NCBI GenBank assembly: GCA_963763135.1
Contig: CAVXNJ010000013.1
Coordinates: forward strand, 143,501 to 207,500
Direction of reading: 5' to 3'
Length of the DNA stretch: 64,000 bases
Source of the DNA: JANMZO01 sp963763135
GTDB taxonomy: Bacteria > Actinomycetota > Acidimicrobiia > Acidimicrobiales > JANYDT01
Shown: in pieces, positions 25,854 to 33,928 of the stretch
How the letters are laid out: the number at the start of each line of letters is the position of its first letter
Numbering within the stretch: position 1 is the stretch's first letter
Notes under the pieces: model-generated
Database searches by the model: none
What the model saw: only the letters and a program-made list of their open reading frames with translations
Told to the model about the DNA's origin: nothing
Position numbers and translations under genes: made by a program

Positions 25854-26681
25854 ATGAAGAAAATCGTTCCCAGCCTTGCCCTCGTCGTATTGACCATCCC
25901 GATGTTCGGCTCGGTCGCTAGTGCACAGAGCACCTCCACGGCCCCTGCCACGACAGCCACGAAGCCGTCGCTCCAGCATCTCGTGACCTCGAGCAATTCC
26001 ACGTTCCAACGCACGACCCGCTCGACCGAGTTAGCGAATCCTCCGCAAACCACAGCTACAGCGTGGGACACCATCAGCAACGATGCATCGCTCAGCGAAT
26101 TCGCGAGTCTCGTCAAAGCCGCCGGGCTTGAAAACCTGTTCAGTCGGGCCGACGGTACGTGGACCTACGTTATTCCGACCAACGATGCGTTCAGCGTCCT
26201 GGAACAGGCTCAGCTCGCCAGACTGAAGGAACCACGGTTTAAGGACCAAGCCGCAGCGATCGTCCGCCAACATGTCATGAACGGCCGTTTCACCTACGCT
26301 GACTTCACTCGCCGGCTCCCGACCGGTCTCCCGTCGACGCCACCCGCCACACAGACCTCGTGTTCAACGGTCGGTGGAACACTCATCAACGGAGTGACGC
26401 TCGGTGGCACGGTATTCTGTTCGACCTTGACGATTCCCGTGCCGGTCCCCGCTCCCGCCGTCGATGCTGTCCTGACAGAAAGCGGCAAGCCCATGTCAGT
26501 CCGGACCTCGGTGGTCCGGTCCGTGAGCGGTGGCCAGAACCACTTCCTGGTAACGATTGGAAGCGGCGGGTTTCTAGAGACCGCTGACTTCGCAGTGAAA
26601 AGCGGTGTTCTGCACACGACCGACACGCTCCAAATCCCGGCAGGACTCGGCTCATTGACCGATCTTGTTGGACGCTACTGA
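25854..26681 (+). CDS. Secreted fasciclin (FAS1) domain protein
   Basis: 275 residues from the ATG at 25854 (AAAGGA site); the longer frame from 25611 runs through transposase relic. Signal peptide MKKIVPSLALVVLTIPMFGS ending near ASA-Q, a Thr/Ser-rich linker, then one FAS1 domain (about 70-275). It shows H1-like TIPTNDAF-type sequence (YVIPTNDAFSVL), RQHVMNGRFTYADF, and a C-terminal LHTTDTLQIPAGLG like the family's H2 region. FAS1 proteins mediate adhesion or matrix contact. A hairpin terminator follows. Confidence 0.85.
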   Translation: MKKIVPSLALVVLTIPMFGSVASAQSTSTAPATTATKPSLQHLVTSSNSTFQRTTRSTELANPPQTTATAWDTISNDASLSEFASLVKAAGLENLFSRADGTWTYVIPTNDAFSVLEQAQLARLKEPRFKDQAAAIVRQHVMNGRFTYADFTRRLPTGLPSTPPATQTSCSTVGGTLINGVTLGGTVFCSTLTIPVPVPAPAVDAVLTESGKPMSVRTSVVRSVSGGQNHFLVTIGSGGFLETADFAVKSGVLHTTDTLQIPAGLGSLTDLVGRY

Positions 26682-26767
26682 GAAGCCGCGTCGCCATACT
26701 GCAGCGATGGCCCGACCCCCGTCGACGCCTGAGGTAGACGAACCAAGACTGCGCTCATCGAAACAAA

Positions 26768-26804
26768 GCAAAGGGTCGACATCATTGTGGTGTCGACCCT
26801 TTGC
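26768..26804 (+). terminator. Hairpin terminator after the fasciclin gene
   Basis: A perfect 14-bp stem (GCAAAGGGTCGACA at 26768-26781 with its complement at 26791-26804) around a 9-base loop, about 85 bases after the stop. No T-run. Confidence 0.65.
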
Positions 26805-26992
26805 CATCCCACGACGACCGCTCACCAACGGAAGGTCCGCACCACGCGTCGCAGATCGAAAATCCATACGCCGAGCCCGTCCGCACCCGCCGTCGCGTCG
26901 CGAAGAAGGCGAAGGGGACGGTGTACCCGACCGGATCGCGTATCTAACAGTCGACGGGAGCAGCCGCCTCAACCTCGTCACCGATCATGTTG
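26805..26992. other. Short non-coding spacer before the IS3 element
   Basis: Nothing recognised between the fasciclin terminator and the right inverted repeat of the IS3 element. Confidence 0.4.
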
Positions 26993-27020
26993 TGAACCGC
27001 CCTGGGTCTGATGGAGTCTC
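26993..27020 (+). repeat. IS3 terminal inverted repeat, orfB side
   Basis: TGAACCGCCCTGGG, then TCTGAT, then GGAGTCTC. Partner of 31781-31808, identical except for the 6-base centre and one further base. Confidence 0.8.
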
Positions 27021-27023
27021 GGG

Positions 27024-27262
27024 CTATTGGTTTCCAACCCCGATCGGTGAGGTCTGTTGGGCAGCGTAGAACGCTGCTTCGTACTCTGCTGGGGGATTTC
27101 GGCGCAGTGGCCGTGGAGGCGGTGCTCGTTGAACCAGTGCACCCAACCGAGCGTGGCCAACTCGAGCTCGTCGACGTCTTCCCATGGTCGGGGTGCGTCG
27201 GGCCCGTACACGCACTCGGCCTTGTAGAGCCCGTTGGTCGTCTCAGCGAGCGCGTTATCGAA
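27024..27262 (-). pseudogene. 3' part of IS3-family orfB transposase
   Basis: Minus-strand coding tail of the DDE transposase: FDNALAETTNGLYKAECVYG, WEDVDELELATLGWVHWFNE, then HRLHGHCAEIP and PPAEYEAAFYAAQ to the stop at 27024. One base is missing from the C-run (plus-strand GGGGG at 27091-27095), shifting the frame before PPAEYE. Its upstream half lies 3.4 kb away at 30688-31150, separated by the Tn554-like insertion; removing 27263-30687 restores the codons for ADC-FDN. Confidence 0.8.
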
Positions 27263-27265
27263 ACT

Positions 27266-27282
27266 TTATCCGGCCAATCTGG
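27266..27282 (+). repeat. Terminal inverted repeat of the Tn554-like element (left)
   Basis: TTATCCGGCCAATCTGG; exact reverse complement at 30668-30684. Confidence 0.75.
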
Positions 27283-27305
27283 GCCGAGGAATTGGTGTTG
27301 GTTGG

Positions 27306-27605
27306 TCAATTGGCTTTGCGGCGGGTTTCGAGTCGGCGGAGTCGTTCTTCTTGGTGGCGGACTCGATCGGCGAGCGCGGTGAGGGCGGTGCGGAGGTGAC
27401 CGATTTCGGCGGTGAGGCTTGTGAGGGTTCGGGGGTCGTGGCTGCGGTGTTTGTGTTCTTCGATCAGGGCTCGTAGTTCGGGGTCGCGGTAGAGGGTGGT
27501 TCGGCTGATCCCGGTGCGTTGAGCGACTGCGGTGAACGTGATTGGCTCGTTCGCAGCGGCGAGCTCGGCGCAGGTGGTCTCGATGAGGGCGGGTTTGGTC
27601 GTCAT
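27306..27605 (-). CDS. tnpC: Tn554-type accessory protein TnpC (DUF6262-like)
   Basis: 99 residues. A helix-turn-helix region (ITFTAVAQRTGISRTTLYRD) is followed by a coiled coil (LTAEIGHLRTALTALADRVR, then HQEERLRRLE). Proteins of this type follow the two tyrosine recombinases in Tn554-like elements and are thought to assist orientation or efficiency of transposition. The ATG overlaps the (corrected) tnpB stop by ATGA. Confidence 0.75.
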   Translation of the reverse strand: MTTKPALIETTCAELAAANEPITFTAVAQRTGISRTTLYRDPELRALIEEHKHRSHDPRTLTSLTAEIGHLRTALTALADRVRHQEERLRRLETRRKAN

Positions 27606-29540
27606 GACGTTTGAGCGATCAGGTTGTCGAGTCGTTTGAGGAGTCGTTGGTGTCTTTCGGCTTCATCGATCCATCCTCGTCGTTCGGCGTCAGCGGCGAG
27701 TGCTTCGGTGTCGACACGTTGAGCAGCGAGCACGCCGAGCGATGTGGTGTCGGTGCGAAATGTTGGGCAGTGTTCGCAGATGTTCGCGTAAGGGCATGCA
27801 CCTTGTGCGGGCGCTCGTAGGCAGTGTCCGCCAGCGAGGCGAGACTTGATCGTGGGCGCGTCACGCCAGTCATCGTGGCTGCAACCGGTGTTGGTAGTGA
27901 CCGGGATTTTGGTTCATGCGGTTGGCGCAGCGATCGGGCCGATGCGAGTCTTAGCGAGATCGAGTGCTCGTTCGTATTCGGCTCGGACGGTGGTGTCGAA
28001 GAGGTGGGCGTAACGCAGGCTCATCTCAGCCGAGACATGCCCGAGCAAGGCCATGAGCGCTTGCAGCGACACGCCAGCGTTGACGAGAGCGGTTGCGTAG
28101 GTGTGGCGTAACTGGTGCTGGTGTGACGTGACCAATCCCAGCAGCGGTGGCGCTGCGTTGAAGTTCGGCGCGGACCGCGTTTTGTGACAGGCGGCGGCCG
28201 TGATGCGTGAACAGGAATTGGGTCGGGCGGCGAGTGCGTGGGTGATTTAACGCCCGACCGGCAACTCGGGTTGTTGTGATCCGATCAACAAGCGCGATGG
28301 TTTCGTCATCGAGCGGGACCATTCGTTCCGTGTCGAGTTTCCCGAGCGGCACTTTGAGCCATGCACCGTTTCCGGGGATCTCGTGCACACAATCGAGTTC
28401 TAGATCGAGTAGTTCACCGATGCGCAGCCCGACTGATCGGGCGAGAAGCAGAGCGTCGGCGGCAAGGCGATAAGTGGAGTTTTCCAGCTCGGCGGTGAGT
28501 TTGCGGTCCGCGTCAACCGGGACGTAACGGGGTAACGGGTTTGGTAGCCGCGGATGATCGGAACGGAATACCAGTCGGCGTGACGGGGCGTCGTCCCATC
28601 CCCATTCGCTGATCTCGCTCAGCATGTGCTCGACCGCTCGGATGCGTCGATCTTGATCGGCGACCGTGACGGGTTCACCCGTAGTCGTGGATGTGGCGCC
28701 GGCAACGAGGTTCAGATAAGGCTCAATGTGACGGCGCCGGTCCAGTCCAGCAAACGACACGAGGTTCGGGTCGGTGGTCGTGAGGAACCGACCGAACTGC
28801 GCGAGTCGTGTCGCCAAGCTTGAGACTGTTTTCGGGCGGCATGTGCCGGTCTTGCGGTTCAGATATGCAACGAATAGCACCGCTAGTTCCTTGCGGACAC
28901 CGTGGAATCGGTCGTCGAGAGTTTCGGGTTGTTGTCTCGGGGGTGGGGGTGCCTCAACGATTCCAAGATGAAACAACACAGTATGTGCACAGACTATCGC
29001 GCTGTCGAAGTGACGCCATCCTTGCCCGGTTTCGGTGTGACGATCACGACACGCTCCAGTGAGCACGTCAAGATCAGCGACCGTCAAACGATCGAGCGGA
29101 CGGCCAGTTTGGATCAGGAGTCGGCCCACTGACTGCGAAGCGGCGCGTTTCGCTTGGATCGGCGTGAAACCAACGGTCACGGCACTGTCAACGAAACGCT
29201 TCATGTCCCCCTCGAGCGGTGTGTCGATGATCTCGCTCCAAAAGCTTGAGAGTTTGCGGCGCACCAACCAATCCCAACCCGGGCGAAGCCACCCGCGACA
29301 CATCAACAACATCAACAATGACGTCGCTGACGGTGACACCGCTAAGCGGACCGGCAACGGTTCCGTCGCCCATAGCCGAGGATCGGGCCAGCGTGACAGA
29401 AACGATCGCACCGCCCGATCCGATGACGGATTCCCGCGCCCAGTCACCTTCTGCTGTTCACGCCACAGTTCGAGCAGCACCTCACCCGATGGCGGTAGCG
29501 AACCCTCAAGTAGTGGCGCGTTGACGGCTGCGGGCAGCAT
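27602..29540 (-). pseudogene. tnpB: Tn554-type tyrosine recombinase TnpB, broken
   Basis: About 640 codons if repaired. N-terminal SAM-like/core-binding region, then the catalytic domain with Arg in SVGLRIGELLDLELD, HQLRHTYATAL, LLGHVSAEMSLRYAHLF (Tyr nucleophile), and a C-terminal Cys-rich tail CLRAPAQGACPYANICEHCP typical of TnpB. Two defects: one extra base at 28118 (in CTGGTGCTGGTGT) before HQLRH, and an in-frame TGA at 27914-27916 between the Tyr and the Cys-rich tail. It starts inside the end of tnpA. Overlap with tnpC by ATGA is intact. Confidence 0.8.
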
Positions 29541-30594
29541 CAAACTCGGCTTTCACGTGAGCAGGAGCGACATGCACGTAACGAGCGGTCGTGTCGATAT
29601 GCGTATGACCAAGAAGAGCCTGCATCACGGCAAGATCAACACCGGCCTCGGCTAACGCGGTCCCGAACGTGTGCCGCAACGTGTGCGGGTGACCACCCGC
29701 AACACCTGACAGTTCGCGGTGATAACGAAACACGCGCCTCAAGCCCTCCAACGTGAGCGGTTGCCCGCGTGTCGGGCCTTTCGCAACGATAAACAAACGC
29801 GTACTTCTCGTTTCGGGCCGCTCCACAAGCAGATACGTCTGAATGACACCCGCGACATCGACATCGAGCGGAACCCGTCGCTGCTTCGAACCTTTGCCAT
29901 TCACCAACAACCATCGCGCACCAATATCGACATCAGTCACGTCCAGATCGAGAACCTCCGCTGACCGCAATCCGCAGAACACCATCAGCCCGGCGATCGC
30001 CCGGTCACGCCATGACCGCAAACTCTCCAGCAACGACACAACCTGCACACGGTCCAACGACTTTGGAAGCCGGCGAGCTTCTCGCACACGCAACGCGGAT
30101 CGCTGACGCACACCACGATCGACATGCGTCAACATCCCTCCACGCTCACCCGCCGAGCGATGCCGTGCCTCACGGCCACGCGGGACCGGATTCACCAAAG
30201 TCGGGTCGCGCATCGACGTGAACGTGAACAACCCTGACACAGCGGCAAGACGCAAGTTCACCGTCGCCGGTGACAACGCATCGACCCGGCTGCCATCCAT
30301 CCGAACCACATTCGGTCCCGCACGACCCGGCACCCGTTCGGCTCGACACGCCGCCAAGAACCGCAACAACACATCAGTCGTGACCGCCGACAACTCGATC
30401 CCCTCCACCGTCAACCAGCGACAAAACGCCAACAACCCAATCCCATACGACCGCACCGTTCGAGGCGAATAATTCCGGTCAACGAGATAACCCAAGTACT
30501 CGTTCACCACAACAAACCGACCGACACCATCACCCGCGAGCACCCAGCCACGACCGCCCGGATCTAACCTTAAACGCTCACACGTCACAACCAC
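29506..30594 (-). CDS. tnpA: Tn554-type tyrosine recombinase TnpA
   Basis: 362 residues. Core-binding domain (about 25-140) with YLGYLVDRNYSPRTVRSYGI. The catalytic domain has FCGLRSAEVLDLDVTDVD (Arg), HPHTLRHTFGTALAEAG (HxxR), LLGHTHIDTTARYVHV (His and Tyr nucleophile). Complete R-K-HxxR-H-Y set, so this gene looks intact. First gene of the element, GTG start near the right inverted repeat. Confidence 0.9.
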   Translation of the reverse strand: MVVTCERLRLDPGGRGWVLAGDGVGRFVVVNEYLGYLVDRNYSPRTVRSYGIGLLAFCRWLTVEGIELSAVTTDVLLRFLAACRAERVPGRAGPNVVRMDGSRVDALSPATVNLRLAAVSGLFTFTSMRDPTLVNPVPRGREARHRSAGERGGMLTHVDRGVRQRSALRVREARRLPKSLDRVQVVSLLESLRSWRDRAIAGLMVFCGLRSAEVLDLDVTDVDIGARWLLVNGKGSKQRRVPLDVDVAGVIQTYLLVERPETRSTRLFIVAKGPTRGQPLTLEGLRRVFRYHRELSGVAGGHPHTLRHTFGTALAEAGVDLAVMQALLGHTHIDTTARYVHVAPAHVKAEFDAARSRQRATT

Positions 30595-30667
30595 ATACGT
30601 AACGACAACGCACCACCAAAGTCAAGCACTCACCAACAAAATCAACACCTACGCAGCAAACCCCAAA

Positions 30668-30684
30668 CCAGATTGGCCGGATAA
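30668..30684 (+). repeat. Terminal inverted repeat of the Tn554-like element (right)
   Basis: CCAGATTGGCCGGATAA; exact reverse complement of 27266-27282. Confidence 0.75.
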
Positions 30685-30687
30685 CGG

Positions 30688-31754
30688 GCAGTCAGCGACA
30701 GTGCCGATCGACGGACGAGCACCGATCTCATCGAGGGGTTCGGTGAAGCGCACCGACGTGAACAGCGCAGGTTCAACCGGTCGTCGCAACGGGTTAGTAT
30801 GTGAGCTTAGCACCTCGTCGAGTGCTTCTGCTGGGGTGCGCCATCCGAGTGTCTTGCGTGGTCGGGTGTTGAGAGCGAGTGCTACTGCGTCGAGGACCAT
30901 GTCAGTACGCATATGACCCGCGACACGCCACCCGACGATGCGCCGGGAGAACGCATCGACGATGAAGCACACATACGCCATCCCCGAGCGGGTCGGCACG
31001 TAGGTGAGATCGGTGACCCACAACGCGTCAGGCCGATCCGCCCGGAAGTAGCGCTTCACCAGATCCGGAGCCCGCAGACCGTCAGGGTCGCGGCACGGTC
31101 GTGAGCACCTTGCACCGCTGACGGCTGACACCCTCGATCTGCATTGGTTCGCATGAGCCGGGCCACCTGGTCCCGGCCGAGGTCATGACCGGCGCGGCGG
31201 GCCGCCTTCCACAGTTTGTGGGCCCCGTAGACCTTGCGGTTCGCCACCCACAACACCATGACCACCTGCATCAGCACCACGTCGCGCACCGCCCTCGCCG
31301 AAGGCCGCTGTTCGCGTTTCTTCGCCGCGTAGTACGAGCTCGGGGCGACCTGCAACCCACGGCAGATCGACTCGACCCCCAGCTCGTCACGATTGCCGGC
31401 GATGAACTCGACGATCACTTCGATGGGCGGGCGAGCTCCGCCGCGAAGAAAGCCGACACCTCCGCAAGGTCTCGTTCGCCCGGCGCAGCTCCCGGTTCTC
31501 CTGCTCCAACTGCGGACCCGGTCAGCCTCCGCGGTCGTGACCCCGGGCTTCACGCCGGCGTCGATCTCAGCCTGCTTCACCCAACTACGCAGCGTCTCAA
31601 CACCGACACCGAGCTGACCAGCGACCCGCTTGACCTTCCCGTGATGGGTGCCGAGCTCCTTGCGCAACTGCCGGACCGCCCGAACCGCTCGTTCCTTCTC
31701 TGCCTGGCTATAGCGACGCGTCGTCGGCTTCCCAGGCGACGTCTCATGTGGCAT
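30688..31754 (-). pseudogene. IS3-family orfA and 5' part of orfB, multiply frameshifted
   Basis: orfA starts at 31754 (MPHETSPGKPTTRR) and has the helix-turn-helix VKRVAGQLGVGVETLRSWVK. A one-base loss after TTAEADRVR and another indel before SAF-type sequence break its leucine-zipper end. orfB resumes with VEFIAGNRDELGVESICRGL and QVAPSSYYAAKKR, NRKVYGAHKLWKAARRAGHD, then after further frame changes RADRPDALWVTDLTYVPT and IVDAFSRRIVGWRVAG (first two catalytic Asp). It then runs into IS30 sequence and returns as SVRFTEPLDEIGARPSIGTV-ADC at the Tn554 insertion point. Not functional. Confidence 0.8.
30768..30885 (-). mobile_element. IS30-family 3' end fragment inside IS3 orfB
   Basis: Encodes ALNTRPRKTLGWRTPAEALD, the C-terminal signature of IS30 transposases, followed by a sequence (plus strand GGTTCAACCGGTCGTCGCAAC, about 30771-30790) that resembles an IS30 terminal repeat. 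It sits in frame between IS3 orfB segments, so an insertion-plus-deletion is inferred. Exact edges are approximate. Confidence 0.6.
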
Positions 31755-31780
31755 GACTCCATCCTCGTTTCCAAGGTCAG

Positions 31781-31808
31781 GAGCCTCCAAGAATCCCAGG
31801 GCGGTTCA
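31781..31808 (-). repeat. IS3 terminal inverted repeat, orfA side
   Basis: Read on the minus strand: TGAACCGCCCTGGG, ATTCTT, GGAGGCTC. Partner of 26993-27020. Confidence 0.8.
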
Positions 31809-31870
31809 AGCTTCGACCCGAGACACTTACACGCCTCCCTCCGCGATTCGCTCGGCTTGAGGTTGTCGAC

Positions 31871-33098
31871 TCATGTTCCGGAGCGCAGTGCCTCGACTGG
31901 TTCGAGGCGGGCGGCGCGCATGGATGGGTAAAGCCCGGCGAGGAGTCCAACGGCGGCGCCAAGCACCGGTGCGACGAGCGGCATTTGCGGGTCGATCACG
32001 GCGGTCCATGACTTCGACACGGCGATCGCGACCACCACGAGAATTCCGACGGACGCGCCAAGCACACCACCCAGGAAACCCATGACAGTGCTTTCGGCGA
32101 GGAACTGGGAAGCGATCTGCCAACGGCCCGCGCCGAGCGCACGTCGGAGACCGATCTCACCAGTGCGTTCCAGCACTGACACGAGTGTGACGTTTGCGAT
32201 GCCGATCGCCCCAACGAGAAGTGACACTCCGCCAAGGATGAGAAACAGTGAATTCAAGTCGTTCTGGACGCCGTCTTTGACAAGTTTCGGTTCAGGAGGG
32301 GCAGTTACGTTGATTCTCAACGGATCGTTCGGCGAGAGCGCAAGCTTCACCTGCGAGGCAATGAGGGAAGTTGCGCCAATCCTCGTTTCAATCTGCCGCG
32401 AGTGACGGTCCGGCGAGTCGAAACTCGTTCTGTGCGGTTCCCTCTGGGATGATGATTGATGACATCAATTCCGGTTGTCGTGCGACCGATTCGAGAATTC
32501 CAACGACGGTGTAGAGCTTGTCGCCGATGTAAATCGCGGGAAGTTGGTTAACGTTCAACAGGTTGAGTTTCGTTGCTGCTGCCTGACCGATCACCGCAAC
32601 GAGTTCGCGTCGTGTGGAATGGCCGGAGTCGAAGAATCGGCCGGTACTCAATCGTGCTCGCACTGCGGGAAACAGCCCCGGGGACGCGGCCTTCACGGGC
32701 ATCTGGAATTTCGTTTGGCCCAGTGGGTCGTTCACCGGCACCGCCCCGATAAGAATTCCCTTGACCGGGACATCGGAAAGAGTCCCGGCCGCGACCACGC
32801 CTTCGAGGCGAGTCAATTGCTGTTCGGCATTCCACGGAATGGCGTTCAGGGTGGTTGTTCCGGCTGCTCTCGGTGTGGCCACGATCTCCGTAGCGGCAAG
32901 GGCGTCGAATCGCCCGACAATCTGATTGCCGGCCGTTTTTGAGACGCCGAGCGTGGCAATGAGCGCACCAATTCCGAGGACAGTTCCGAGAACGGTCAGC
33001 ACGGCCCGGCCGGGACGTGCGAGCACGCCCGATGTCGATTCATAGACCAGGTCGCTCAGCTTTAGCTTCGTGCGTTTCGTTTCCGAACTGCTCACCAC
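31871..33098 (-). pseudogene. MacB-like ABC transporter permease, single frameshift
   Basis: About 409 codons if repaired, normal for MacB/FtsX permeases. N-terminal helix with GRAVLTVLGTVLGIGALIA, a periplasmic MacB-PCD domain (about 60-230: IVGRFDALAATEIVATPR, KLYTVVGILES). After the break come three C-terminal helices (LFLILGGVSLLVGAIGIANV, ERTGEIGLRRALGAGRWQI, ARLEPVEALRSGT). The frame changes once between NEFRLAG and IETRIGATSLIAS, near 32400-32415. It pairs with the ATPase just upstream to form a MacB-type efflux or lipoprotein-handling complex. Last gene of the operon, 60 bases from the IS3 element. Confidence 0.75.
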
Positions 33099-33928
33099 GA
33101 CGCCGCCTCATCTTCCACATTCGTGCGTATTCGACCGATCTGCTCGGACAGCACACCATCGGAGATGCGCACGCAGCGCTGGGCGCGATCAGCAACCGTG
33201 TCCTCATGCGTGATGACCAACACCGTGATCCCGCGTGCGACGAGCGAATCGAGGAGATCCAGCATCAATGCAGTGTTGTGGGTGTCAAGGTTCCCCGTGG
33301 GTTCATCGCACAGCAACACCGACGGGTTCCCCATAAGAGCACGTGCAATCGCCACACGTTGACGTTCACCGCCAGAGAGACGCGTCGGGAGAAAGTTGAC
33401 ACGGTGCGACAAACCGACCGTTTCCAGCATCTCAAGCGCGTGTTGCTTACGGGCTGACCTCGACGTAGCTAAATACAACTCACCAAGCATCACGTTTTCG
33501 AGGACCGTCCGATGAGTGAGAAGGTGAAACGACTGGAACACGAATCCGATCCGACGCCCACGCAGGGCCGTTCGTTTTATGTCGGAGAGTTCTGAGGTGT
33601 CGACACCGTTGAAACGGTACGTCCCACTGGTGTGTCGGTCTAAGCATCCAAGAACGTTGAGAAGCGTCGATTTCCCCGAACCCGACTGTCCGACGATCGC
33701 GACGTATTCACCCGCTTCGATCCGAAGCGTCACACCGTTGAGCGCCCGGACCGGAGGCTCGCTCGGAAACTCTTTCGATACGTCGATCAGGTCGATAACA
33801 GGGTCCGGGTCGGTGCTTCCCAATCGCTGCGTGTTGGAACGATCGGTCCCGACTACCTGTTCGGTTGACGTGCACGATTCGAGAGTTGCGATCGCACACC
33901 CGTTGTTCTCAAGTTCGTCACGGAGCAC
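33092..33928 (-). CDS. ABC transporter ATP-binding protein (MacB/LolD type)
   Basis: 278 residues from the GTG at 33928, which has GGGAG six bases upstream and overlaps the end of the HlyD-like gene; the frame is open further upstream. Walker A GQSGSGKSTLLN, signature LSGGERQRVAIARAL, Walker B VLLCDEPTGNLD, H-loop VITHE. An N-terminal extension of about 45 residues precedes the domain. It powers the adjacent permease. The last codons overlap the permease start. Confidence 0.85.
   Translation of the reverse strand: MLRDELENNGCAIATLESCTSTEQVVGTDRSNTQRLGSTDPDPVIDLIDVSKEFPSEPPVRALNGVTLRIEAGEYVAIVGQSGSGKSTLLNVLGCLDRHTSGTYRFNGVDTSELSDIKRTALRGRRIGFVFQSFHLLTHRTVLENVMLGELYLATSRSARKQHALEMLETVGLSHRVNFLPTRLSGGERQRVAIARALMGNPSVLLCDEPTGNLDTHNTALMLDLLDSLVARGITVLVITHEDTVADRAQRCVRISDGVLSEQIGRIRTNVEDEAASW

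Larger units (their letters stand above)
27263..30687 (-). mobile_element. Tn554-like tyrosine-recombinase transposon
   Basis: Three genes in the order tnpA, tnpB, tnpC on the minus strand between 17-bp perfect inverted repeats (TTATCCGGCCAATCTGG at 27266-27282 and its complement at 30668-30684). Three extra bases on each side (ACT, CGG) are not part of the IS3 target, consistent with the short core swapped by this class of element. It is inserted between codons for ADC and FDN of IS3 orfB. It carries no cargo gene. tnpB is broken, so it is probably immobile. Confidence 0.75.
26993..31808 (-). mobile_element. Composite: IS3-family element carrying nested insertions
   Basis: The ends are imperfect inverted repeats: TGAACCGCCCTGGG-N6-GGAGTCTC (26993-27020) and, on the other strand, TGAACCGCCCTGGG-N6-GGAGGCTC (31781-31808). 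orfA starts near the right end and orfB ends near the left, so it reads on the minus strand. It is swollen to 4.8 kb because a Tn554-like transposon (27263-30687) sits inside orfB. A fragment of IS30-family DNA (about 30768-30885) also replaces part of orfB. No matching 3-4 bp target duplication is visible (TTG before, AGC after), suggesting later rearrangement. The IS3 genes carry several frame breaks, so the element cannot move by its own enzymes. Confidence 0.85.

Noticed and set aside
27914..27916. In-frame TGA in tnpB as a possible recoded codon
   Set aside because: tnpB also has a frameshift and there is no sign of recoding signals; simple inactivation is more likely.
26990..31811. Target-site duplication around the IS3 element
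   Set aside because: TTG on the left and AGC on the right do not match; no duplication can be claimed.
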